Of a stretch of 64,000 bases of DNA, positions 23,104 through 35,916 are shown piece by piece. A program made the translations under genes and the position numbers. This DNA is from Tethya wilhelma (Eukaryota; Porifera; Demospongiae; Tethyida; Tethyidae): assembly GCA_964030475.1 (NCBI GenBank), contig CAXIPT010000003.1:9655442-9719441 (forward strand), in the 5' to 3' direction. Every line of letters starts with the position of its first letter. Position 1 is the first letter of the stretch. Under the pieces are notes generated by a model that was not told where the DNA came from, made no database searches, and saw only the letters and a list, made by a program, of their open reading frames with translations.

Positions 23104-26100
23104 ATGTCTAGCAAAGCCACTAAAAACGCCAAACGAGTGTCGTCAGGTGAGGCAGCAGAGACGCTAATATTATTTACTTGTAAACTGTCCATGGATACAG
23201 ATATTACTGTGCTCAGTTGATAGCTTTTGCCTGCATTGTGATGTGCACTAATAAGAAAGTTTAGCTTGTACTTCATTCTGTATCCTTGCCTGTGCAATAC
23301 GATGAATGCTACAGTGGTTATAACAACTAATACTATAAGATTTGCCCATTTTTCCTTTTGAATTTTCTAGGTGGAAAGCACCGTGATCGTATAAAAGGAG
23401 GTACGGTGAACACCCCTGAGGCCAGTACCCACGGCACTGCTTCGGCATGCTCCGAGGGAGCAGGTCAGGAGAACCCACAGGAAGGTGAGGTGGACGAGGT
23501 GCTGAGAGGAGAGGATGTGTATGCTCTCAGCATCCGTGAAGAGGAGCTGAGTAAGGTGTGTGCAATATGCTACTATTAAGTTTTTCAGGCTGCAGGATTA
23601 AAAGTTTTCAAGCTGTGTATTAGTATATGGGAATGTTGTTTGTAGTTTGGGCCTCCCAAGTTGCCTAGTGTGAGATCTGTAACCACCAGGAGAGTTGTTG
23701 TGAAGAGGAACCAACCAAAGGACACCTCCACCAAGCACAAAAGGTAAAAGAACATGTTTATGGATCAAACTTATAATATGTTATACACATCTTTGTAACT
23801 TAATTAGTGGTATAGCCGGAGTATATTATCTATGGTATATCTTTACATCATACATCTTTGTTAGTGTAACATTTTTGGTTATCTATACTTGTTTAGAGTT
23901 GCTGTTCTTCATCCATTGCCTCCTGGAACAGCTGTGTCTGAAGTCAAGCCATTGAGTGAGTTTCCACTGAGCACTCAAACAAGAATCATTTTAAACTTGT
24001 GTTCATACTTGTCCTCCATGCAGGTACTGTTGAAGCTACTCCAAGATTCACCAAGGATGGGGCAGTTATTTCGCACAGCTTGCTTGGCTCCACTAGAGAA
24101 TTTGCTGCTGACTTGAAAGACAGTGGCCTGGTACATTCAATGACTGACTACACACTTCACAGTGTCACTCACTCACTATTGTACCTTTATTTTCTTTAGG
24201 TTGATTCAACCAGTAATCTCACTAAACCTCCTCCAGTTGTTCTACCCAAAGTGACCAGAGCTCCTCATTCAAAGAGAATGTCCTTTGAAAAAACAATCTT
24301 GGTCAGTTTAGTGCACTGTCCATCTGGTACTGATTGGTGTTTTGTTTTACAAGGTTTTTGTTTGTTCTCTTGTGTGTGTAGCCAAGAGAAAAGAATGCTT
24401 TGGAGCACTGGGATCGAAGTATGGAAGTGAGGAGATCACAACAGCAGAGTTTGTGTGGTATGTTGTACATGTACATTCTTTTGTTGTAGCAACTAAGAGC
24501 TCTTCTCTGTTGCTGTGGACTCTTGTAGCTAAGAATGATAGCTTCTCTGTTGCTGTGGACTCTTGTAGCTAAGAATGATAGCTTCTCTGTTGTGGACCCT
24601 TGTAGCTAAGAGTGATCGATAGCTTCTCTGTTGCTGTGGACTCTTGTAGCTAAGAGTGATAGCTTCTCTGTTGCTGTGGACTCTTGTAGCTGAGCACCTA
24701 CAGGCAGCTGGTGGATGTATTGGAGGAGAATGAAGAAGACATCCACAGGAGTTTGCTAGGGCCCACAAGAGTCTACAGCAACAGAGAAGCTGTCACTCTT
24801 AGCTACAAGAGTCCACACAACAGAGAAGCTGTCACTCTTATAAGATGACAGTGTGGACTCTTAATTGTAGCTAAGAGTGATAGCTTCTCTGTTGCTGTGG
24901 ACTCTTGTAGCTAAGAGTGATAGCTTCTGTCGATTTTTGTGGATTTTTGTAGCTAAGAGTGACAGTTTCTCTGTTCCTTGTAGCTAAGAGTGACAGTTTC
25001 TGTGGATTCTTGTAGCTAAGAGTGACAGTTCTCTGTTGCTGTAGACTCTTGTAGCTAGAGTGACAGCTTCTGTGGATTTTTGTAGCTAAGAGTGGCAGCT
25101 TCTCTGTTCCTTGTAGCTAAGAGTGACAGCTTCTGTGAATTCTTGTAGCTAAGAGTGACAGTTCTCTGTTGCTGTAGACTCTTGTAGCTAGAGTGATAGC
25201 TTCTCTGTTCCTGTAGACTCTTGTAGCTAAGAGTGACAGCTTCTGTGGATTCTAGCTCTATTACTGTGAACTCCTATGATATTTCTTATAAAATTATTTT
25301 CCTGTATCTTAGAAAAATTGGGAACTTCACCTGAAGACCTTGCAATGAACAAAGGAGATGGATATAGAAAAATCCAAGAAGAAAGGTAGACATGCACAAC
25401 TGTTTTGCATCACTTATCCATTGAGAAAAAATTATACTCATACAGAATGCTTATTGAAAGAGCTATGCCTGCAGTCAATTATGGGAAAGGATGTAAGTTC
25501 ATTTAAATTTACATCTTCGTATAATTTATTTTGATATGTACATGTTTGATGCCATGTATTTCAGATCGAGTTGGAAGTGAATTTTGGAGCCAGCAAGTCC
25601 GACTAGGAAATGAGACAACTGGGATCAAGTGAGACTAACTTATACTGTAGCCTGACACATGAACTAACTGTATGATTTGGTTTTTAGTATCACTCTCACT
25701 CGTACTGAAAGAGGGTTGCCTCCTGAGCTGGAGTTTGTTGGAGTACCAACAATGATCCGCCAGCAAAAAGGTACTTGAATATTAAGTCTGACAATAAATT
25801 GTACTATTCTTCTTACTTGGTATGCATGTGGTTGTGTTTGATAGGAGAAGTTGAGAGAAATGTTCCTCCTCACTACACTTGGAAGGAGTCCTCTTATCTC
25901 TCCACTAGAACTGAAGAGTTGGGTGGCATCATTGAAGACATACAGCCCTTCAGACCTGTGAGTGTTGTGTGTGTGATTGTGGTGAATGCATATTTTGTTT
26001 CTGTTTCATGGTTCATTGAAGTGCAACTTGGAATTGGCTTGAAAATAGCTTTGTTGCTAGAGCCTTTCCCTAATGTTATTACATAGTATACATTTGAAAA

Positions 26101-29100
26101 ATAGAAACCAGGAACTAATATGCTAGCTAAAGTGTGCTCTAATATGATGTATGAGTGTGCTTTGATACTTCTCTCAGGATACATCAGGCCTGCAAGTTAT
26201 AGGACATGCTCCTGGTAACAGTGATCACGATGGAGAGCAGCCCTTCAGTCCTGAGCGTACCAGTCGGATGAGACTGAGGAGCGACTCCCTCGATTCCAGC
26301 GGCCAGAGTGACTCTCTCTCCCCATCACCCTCTGACAATGAAGACACTCAGAAGTAAGAGTGTGTGCATGTGTGTATCAAAGATTGCAGTATATACGTAC
26401 GTATGGTACTCACTGTATGTATGATTTTGTGATATGTCTTGTTGAAAGGAGAGGAATCGTATTAATGGTTATTCACAACAATTTTTCTGACAGCCTTTTA
26501 GATTTCCAGGCAGACTGCTCTTCACTACCAATTGTTGGTCCAGCTTTAAAGGTTGGAGGTCATCTTCTCAAATGGGAGGGACCTCCCCCTAATCAAGCAC
26601 TTTCAAAAGACAGCTCTCACCTCACTCAATCGAGAGCCATCAAAAGTGAAATTGCCCTCACAGGAACGAAAGGTCCAGATCTAGCAAAGAAGACTTCATC
26701 ACTAACAGACTTTACTCGAGAGCAGAAGGCAACAATAGAGATGAAGAGAAGGCAGAAGCCTCTTGAATTGAGAGTCATGTTTGAAAGCAACACAGAGGAG
26801 ACAAACACCTCTCATCTGGAGATGGAGAATTGTGGAACAGCTGCAGTATACTACTCATGGCAGGTACGATATCCAAATACACACATTGTAAGATCAAAGA
26901 GTTTGCTCTCTTCATTCTGAACACTCTGTTTGCATTGACTATTCTTTTTAGCCTGTTCCTAAGCCCAATCCACTGGGAACAGTCCAAGCAGGCGATACAC
27001 AGAGATTCTACTTTGACACAAGAGGAGGTATACTCAAATGTACAATGCTTATATACTTGCATGTGTTTCATGTCCATCATCTTTTGTCTTCTTAGGTGTC
27101 TTGCTGCCAAATCAAAAGCTTGCCTTTCCATTTGTGTTCAAGTCTCCCAATGCTGGCGTCTTCAGTGAGGTGTGGTCTCTTCACACTGGCCCAGTGTTGT
27201 GTAGAGGCAGGCCAGTCACTCTCACCCTGAAGGGAGTGGCCTTCCAGGAGGACATCAACAGAGAGAAGAGAGAGGAGATAGAGGTACAATACTTGCGTTA
27301 TTTCCAGGCCTTTTCTCCTTGCNCCCCCCCCCCCCCGTTTTTTTTTTTTAACACTTATGATTGTGTTTTTTGTTCTATTGCTCTATAAATCCTGTAGCGG
27401 TTGTTGTCTCATCGTATGGCAGTGGCTGCTGCTGAGAGTATAGTCAACCAACTGGCGTCAACCATCAGAACACCACCTCACACACCAGAGCCTTTCGAGA
27501 CCATCGTTACGGTATGCATGTGTAATGCTATATATAGCTACACTGTAGACTGTAATATGTATATGTACCTTGACTGATTTGTTTTATTGTTTTCTTTCAA
27601 ATTCAAGGAAGAAGATATCTTTAAGCAAAAGAATCCTGGTGTAAGCATACTACACCCTTTTGTGAAGCAATCCTCCAACTGAAGTCTGTTTAATACTCGT
27701 GCTCTTTTTTATTCTATGCCTCAGGTCTATTATCACTACAATGTGGTCCAACGGTTGAAGAGACTCTATGACAGTATCCTGAGACCTGAACTGGTTCAAG
27801 ATGACGCTCTAGCTGCCGAGCCTTCATCCAAGTCAGAGAAGGGTGTGGCGGGAAAGAAAGGAGAGGAGAAAGGTGCCAAGAAATCAGGCAAAGAGAAGGA
27901 GAAGAAGAGTGCCAAGACCAAAGAAGAGCCAGCCAAGGAACCCCCTCCTGGTAGGTTTGTCTGGTGTGTAGATGTACTGGTATTGGTCATTGGTTGGTAG
28001 AATAAATTATGTATGTACTGTATGTTTTGTAGAATCTACCGTTCCAGAACCGGTTGTATCTCCAATTCCTGACTGGGATCTCTCAATTGAAAGTTTACAA
28101 AAGGTACATATATACATCAGCCTTAACCCTGTTCCCAGGCTCCTCTGTTGAGTCTATATATAGTGCTTTTTTAAGGAAAAAGCCTAGGCCTATATAGGTT
28201 TTGAGGCTAGCTACACACGTTGTGACTGTGTTATGAAGCTGTGTATTGCTATTCCTTCAAATTAACATGGAGAAAATATGTGGGTTGTAATGTTTTTCAC
28301 CCGTATAAAATCAATATTGCTTGAATGCTCTCCTGATGTTGATCACAATATGGACCGCTTTGAAGAGATGAGCTAGTATATCATTCAATTGAATAGTTGT
28401 TACTCTTTCTCAATGTATGTTTAGACAAATTTGATCAATAAAACTGAATTTGGGCCACAATTGTAAAATTTATCAGTATTAATATAATTATAGATATTTG
28501 AAACTCCCATAATGCATATTTTAATTTATGGCACACAAAAGTTGATCAGGTGTTACCATAACTAACAGCATAACAAGATAGCATACAAGTATAACAACAA
28601 GTAAGAGAGTGATTTGCTACAATAGCACTACTATACAATGTATAAATTATATAAGTTAGACAACTGTTGCTAGCTCTACTGAGTCAATTAGATTGAACAC
28701 AGTAATACTGAACCAACTAGTAGTTTCACCGCCCACTACCATTAGTTCATTGGTGGGAAGAACAGCTGCAAAACACAGGCGACGAGTTATATTCATCTTG
28801 CTGATGACCTCCCATGTGTTGGAGGTAGGATGGTAGATACGAACATCTGCAGTAGGTTTTCCCCTTGAATCACAGCCACCAATGGCTAGTAGTCGATCGT
28901 GAAGTGTGACACAAGTAGATTGTGTAACTGGAAGATTTGCAACTTTTCTCCATACGGTAGACGTGGGTGGACTTGTTGGTAGTGATAGAGATTGAGCTAA
29001 ATCTTCTCCCAGTGATCTTGACTGACAAGACAGGAACAGGTCAGTCAGTGTGCATGTGTATACTGACTTGGTATCTCCACCCTTACTACGCCCTCCTATA

Positions 29101-31239
29101 ATGTAAACGGAATAAAGACAGATGGTTACAGAGGCACTAGAGAGTGGTTCAGGAAGGTCTGCAGCAGATGACCATTGTTGTGTATGAATATTCATGATTT
29201 CCACTGTTCTCAGTTTCTTTCCATCCTGATCATATCCACCAGCAACTATCAGAGCTTGTCCAGTGCACACTGCTATTGGCAATTCTCTCTTGGTGGGCAT
29301 TGGTGGGAACACTTCTCTCCATCTCTTACTCCCACCTTCCCTATTGAGGCTGAAGAGCTGATTTGTTGCCTTATCACCACTGTCAAATCCACCAATGGCA
29401 GTTAGAGAGTTTTGTATGACTACAAGAGATTGATTTGAGCACTCTGGAAGTTCATTCCATGTCTTATCTTTGGAGTTGTAGGCATAAAATGATTTAGCAT
29501 CACCAGGTCTGAAGTACACCATATCACCATCAATAATCGAAGACCCTCTGAACATCTTACATGGTGCTTTCTTGCCCTCTCTCCACCTCAGTGTGAAGCT
29601 GTCCCTGGTTGCTGTCGCTGTACTAGTGCTGCTGTCATAGTGATGGGTCTGTGGGGGGTCTCTGAGACTTGGTTGTGGTTTAGATTCTACTTCAGATAGT
29701 GATTTTCTTATCAGCTGTTGTTCTAGTTCCTGGATTTGTGTCTGAAATTGAGCTGTTGCTTGTTGACTGGATTCAAGTTGCCGAGTGACCTCTTGTAGTT
29801 GTCTCTGTTGGTCTCTGATAGTTCCTTGCAGTTGTTGACATTCTTGTTGACTAGCTACAATAGTCTGTTCATTATTCCGTATAATGTCATCTTTTTGCTG
29901 TAAATGGTTGTTTTGTATTCTAATCATTTCCTGAAGTTCTTGGATTTGTTGAGCGTGTTCTTGTCTTATCTGGCGATTCTCCTCGTCTTTTTGTTCTATG
30001 ATGTGTTGTAGTTCTTCCTCTCTCTCAGTTCTATCACCAGCTGGTTCTGGTCTTTCTTGAGCTCTCCTAACGCTTTCTGTGAACTGAAGTGTTTGTTTCA
30101 ATGTTGCTACTCTATGACATAGCTCTTGGGCTGAAGGACGTTCAACATCACTGTCCTTGAGACAATTGAGTGCAATTGGTAAGAGAGGGTGGTTAGGAAT
30201 AATTTGACTGATATGATTTTGTCGGCGTTCAATTTCTGATACTCTTACATCAACTGTACCACCAGGATACTCTGGATGGTCTATTTGTATAGTCTTGTGT
30301 CTATCTCCTGGTTTAGGGAACATCCTGGTCAAGATTTGGATGATGAGTATTCCAATTGCAAAGCAGTCAATCTTTTCTGTGTAGACAAGTGGATCTTTCA
30401 CAGCTTCAGGAGGCATGTAGGCATCTGTACCTGGGCACAATGTAAAGGACACACGAGAAGCTTGAGAATTTAAGTCTCTAAGCTTGGCCATTCCAAAATC
30501 TGTTATTTTTGCTTTTACATGTCCACATAGTAACACATTGTTACTAGAGAGATCCCTATGGGTGATGCCATTGGAATGGAGGTAAGAACTGGCCAAAGTG
30601 ATGTCATGGCAAAAGTTGACTTGGATATGGTAGGGGATTGCATCTTGTGAACTCTCCAAGAAGTGGGTCAAGCTATCGTCCATGAGCTCCATTAGTAGAA
30701 CTGGCAGGCCAGTTTGAGAGTCTTGGTGTGTGCCCAGGAACTGTACAATATTGGGATGCTTTATTGAACCCATGAACTCACACTCCCGCATGAAACGACT
30801 AATGGGTAGTCTGTGTTCTTTGTTGCTTTCAATTCGTTCGTGTGCATTTGGATCGAAAAGTGTTTGGTGGATAATTTTAGCAGCACAAAGTAGATTGTCA
30901 CACTGAGCCTGGCAGACAATTCCATATGATCCAATACCCAGGATTTTCTTTTTGAGGATTTGAATGGATTTAAATCCGATTTGGGGCGTATCCTGGTGTT
31001 GCTGAGCCATATATCCTTACTCTGTTGCAGTAACTATACTGTAGCTTAAATTTTTTTGTACAAATTTAGTTTCAAAAAAACTTTTTGGGCAGTTAATTCA
31101 ATACTCTGGAAACTTTTTATAGTAGAAAACTCAAAACTGACAATAGCTTGAAGTGCCTTACTGTTTGAAATTATTGCATCACCTTTCTTTTTGTGTCAAT
31201 CTATGAATTTAATTAATTAATTTATTGTGCATGACTTTG

Positions 31240-31279
<40 letters not shown>

Positions 31280-31379
31280 TGATTTCTGTATAGCTAAAAT
31301 TACACGTACAATGTATTTTCAGGGTCGCCATGTATGTGTGTACATGTGACACTGCAGAGAGATATTCCCCATAATTATG

Positions 31380-31468
<89 letters not shown>

Positions 31469-32315
31469 CTCTCTGTGTTCTGGTGTAGCTCGTGTACTGT
31501 ATACTCGTACTCACACCAACTCAAAGCACACACATAAGCTAAAGCACATATTTATATCAAAATAGGTAAATGAATAAACGGACCATCACTAGAATATCTT
31601 TGATTCGAGGGCTATCACTTTAAGCTTTGCCTTATTTTTTACACTACTCGAAACAGTGTACCCCAACACTCCTTTTCTCTGTGTTTACATGAAGGGAAAT
31701 AGATAGTGTTATCCTCTTTCCCAACAATCAAGATTAGAATCTGTATTACAATTATTCCTGCCCATGCATTTTATGTGCTTATGTACAGGTGGTTGTTTCA
31801 GTTGAGGAGCTTGAAGCGAGGGAGGAGAAACTGAAGCTGCTGAGTTCACTCGTAGGGAAGCTCTACTTCCCACCCCCTACCCTACCACGCCAGTCACTAT
31901 ACAACATTGGGTACATAGATTTGAATTTCTGTGGTTGTTTTTTTTTTTGTTTGTTTGTTTGTTGTTGTTGTTGCTTTTTGTGTGTGTGTTTGCCATTGCC
32001 TAGCAACCAAAGTTTTAGGCTAATTGCCAGTTACTGGATGGGTGGAGGTGACAATAGAGTAGCTACTGTATAGTGGGGGAAAGTTTCACGGGGTTTAACT
32101 TTCGCAGTTTTCGCAGATCACGATCAATTCGTGAAAGTTTTTATCTGCGAAATTCTCCGTAATCTATATTGCGTATGGCCTCGCACAGCTCATCTGCGAA
32201 AGTTAAACCGCAAAAATGTTTGACTAGAGACATCTGCGAACCTCAAGTGTGCAGCTCTTGACCATCTCTTGACCATGCATCGAGTGTGCCCCACATAAGG
32301 ATTATGAAACTATAA

Positions 32316-32355
<40 letters not shown>

Positions 32356-32871
32356 TTCTGCTTGTTTGATGTGATCTTCATCTCTACCGTTCAGATACGA
32401 AGCACTTTGTGAAGCCATCGATCAGATAACTGAAGTGTCCACCAGACTGAGGCTGGTCATGGGTCTACCTGCTAAGGAGCTCCAATGTGCCACCAATGGA
32501 GTGGAGCAGGAGGAGGTACCAAGTCAACCATCCTCACCTGGTGAGTGTCAATTCAACCTGACATACTGTAGATTGTGAAATTTTCATCACAAAGTTAAAA
32601 TATTTTGCCACAATGAAACTAACATGCAGCATATGCTTATTTTGCAATCTGTGACAGCACATTTACTGAAATGGAACCATATGGATGTGATAGTGTTATG
32701 TGTGTTTTGTTGCTTTGTTAGCTCTTCCTTCAACTGGCAAGGGCAAGAGAGGCTCCAAGGATGCCAAGAAGAGTGATTCCAAACAGAAGGCAGTCACTTC
32801 GTCCAAAGATAAAGAAAGGGTGAGCCACGAAACTACTTGTGGATGTTTATGTACGTCTTATGAAGCTTTTA

Positions 32872-32917
<46 letters not shown>

Positions 32918-33170
32918 TGTGTGTGCGTGTGTGCATGTGTGCGTGTGCGTTGCATTTCATAATGATGCATGTATAATATGTGTGAGTGAATATGTGAATG
33001 TGTGTCGTGTGTGTGTTAGTGTCTTTGGGCATATAATTATCTAGTGTCATGCACATTTTTCTCTCTAGCAATGTATTCGTGTATGTATATACACAAATAA
33101 ATAGCTAAAAATTGTTGACGAAAGTTAGTGGCTATATATGTGTATGTGTTGGTGCACTTGTACACATCTT

Positions 33171-33212
<42 letters not shown>

Positions 33213-35852
33213 GTTGGTGTCTGAGCAGGGTGGAAGTAGTAAGATCAAGACCACCAAGTCCAAGACAATTGGTATGGTGATATAAAATTAATGCTTCAGG
33301 CTAACATAATTATGTACTTTTTTTTTTCTTTGTACATTCAGTCAGTCCCAAAGAGCAGCAACAAACACCCATTGAGGTAAGTTGCAGCACGTTCATGTGA
33401 ATTAATTTTGTTGTTTGGAACATATAGACAGATATGTACTGTAGATCAGGAAATTTTCGTAGTTCAAAAATTTTCGTATGACACTGCATTTATGAAAATT
33501 AAAATCTGCGAAAACTTCAAACGTGAACTTTTGAATGTGACGACCCGTTAAATTTTTTTTTCGTATGTACCGCGTATTTAATTTTATGAAAATTAATATT
33601 ATACAAAATTTTTATTTATGAAATATTTTCAATACGAAATTTTCCCGATCTACAGTATATAGGGGGTCACACATGTACATACTCTAAGATTGCATAGTAT
33701 TATGCATCACAAACTAGTATACTATCTACAGTCATTGTTATGCCCTGCTACTTAAAGCTCTAAGCTAAGAATGTTGGCTTCTATTATAAAGTTACAAACA
33801 AGATCTTTAGTTTGATGTTTTCCCAATAATTACTGTACATAGAGTTCCATTGTTTCAAATACAATGTCTTCATCAGAACGAGATTGATCGGCACATAGCC
33901 TCATCTCAATGTTGTCCCTCGTAAAAGAAGATAGCTGCTTCATAAACCATGGAGGACTGTTGTGAGTGCAACAAGTATTCAGAGAGCCACAACCCTGGCC
34001 ATCCCAGAGGGGGTCTTCAGGATAGAAGCGACGCTGATATTGATTCTGGCTTGCTGTGTCACAAAAGTAGTCATTTCCGACGTATGGCGGTATTGGAATG
34101 GTCGCTGGATTGTTGATGTTTGTACAGGGGCAGATATGCTGTGGAGAGTTTGTGAAAACTTCGTGCAGAGCAGCTACAAATGTCCATATGTGTTTTCGAG
34201 GGCTCTCTCCATAAGTTAGACTGATACCATCAACATAATTATCGTCAATTGTCAAGGCACGGTTATAGAAGTATGATCCAAATGCATCTGGGGTCTGCAT
34301 TTGATAGCCTATGATCTTTCCACACACTTTGGAGTATTGGATCCCTGTAGTATCGAGCATTGCAGATGAGCAACCGGGACCGTTGATTTTCATCGAACAC
34401 AACCTTCTAGGATTAGTCAGTGTACGAAGACCGTTTGGACAGGAATGGGATGGGTTGGTCATGTCTATATTGGCCACCCTCAGCCAACCTCCAGTGACTC
34501 CTTTACACGTCTTGTTCATTTCACAGTACACCCTGGTGATTTGGTCTGGAGTGGAGAACACCCAGTAGTAGCCAGAAGGACTCGAAGGATCATCTTCAAA
34601 CTGTTGTTTGCATGATTGAATGGTTTGTATTCCCGGACTAGTTGGCTGTTGGCATCCAGACTGGTCTTGAATCATTTGTTTTAGCTGCTGTGACTCTTGG
34701 GTGATCAGTGAGGCAATGTCTTCAAATCCTTTGTGCAGTAGTTCATTCAGTTGTCGCTCAACACTCTCGCATCCACATTTTCCTTCAGTAATGCCCTCCA
34801 GTTGGTAGGCTAGATCAGACAAAACAGCTGCCACTTCTTCACAGACATAGCTCTGAGTGGAACCAAGAGAAGAGAGGGCTAGCAGTAGCAGTAGAGGTAG
34901 AATTGAACAGTGGTTCATCTTAGCCATTTGATTGAAGCTGTATAATTGTGGACTTCGTTGTTTTCAATGCAGTTTAATAATATATAACTACCGATGAACA
35001 GTCTCAATTTATGGCCCTGCCCTGGCTAATGAGCTAGGCTGGTGCCCAGACCCTTTTATTGTTGGATTTAGGGGGTGGGGAATAGGTGGGGGGAAAAAAG
35101 GAAAGAAAGGGTCTGGTTTGAAAATGCCGGGAGAATATCCTTCTTATTATCCAACTGATTTCAAAATTTCTAGCACCATTGGAAAGTGCTTGTTCTCCCC
35201 ATTCTACACCTTACCAGTCAATAGTTAGCTATTTTGTCCCATAAGAAAAGTATTGCTTATTATTTCACTTCCTGCGGCGTTCTCAAATCAGATGGACTTT
35301 AGTAGTAGCATGAATCCACATCCAAAATGAAGACGTACCTGCAGTAGCAGAAGCCACACATATGTAGCTGTGGAGTAACACAATCACCAAGCCTTTGATA
35401 AGGCCCATGTGCATCATTTTGCGGAAAGTCTCAATTATTTTGGACATGGATCGTTGCTACTACTAGGTTATTTACCAGACCCTTTCTTTCCTTTTTTTCC
35501 CCTGCCTATTCCCCACGTAGTCTAGCTGGCGAAGAGTCTGGCCAGCCAAACTATTCCCCACCCCCCTAAAACCCAATAAGAATAATATTACTGTTTCCCA
35601 TGGACCTAGATGTTATTGTGAAATATTCTATTCCCTAACTCTCTCTCTACAACTAAAGCCTCTTTACCCTGAAGGCGTACATTTTCCCTCACTGTTTATA
35701 GTGAAGTGACCATTTTTTATGCTGAGCTTTGTCTAATCACTCAGGGTCCTTCTACCAGTGTAACAAGTGCACCTGAAATAGATCCCATTCTTGAGAAGAA
35801 ATATAAAGATAACTTCTACACTGCAGTAAGATTGATTGTGTGTGTATCTGTC

Positions 35853-35916
<64 letters not shown>

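Noticed and set aside
24490..25255. Possible CRISPR-like direct-repeat array
   Set aside because: 40-bp units are contiguous without spacers, are interrupted by an exon, and the genome is eukaryotic; it is a minisatellite.
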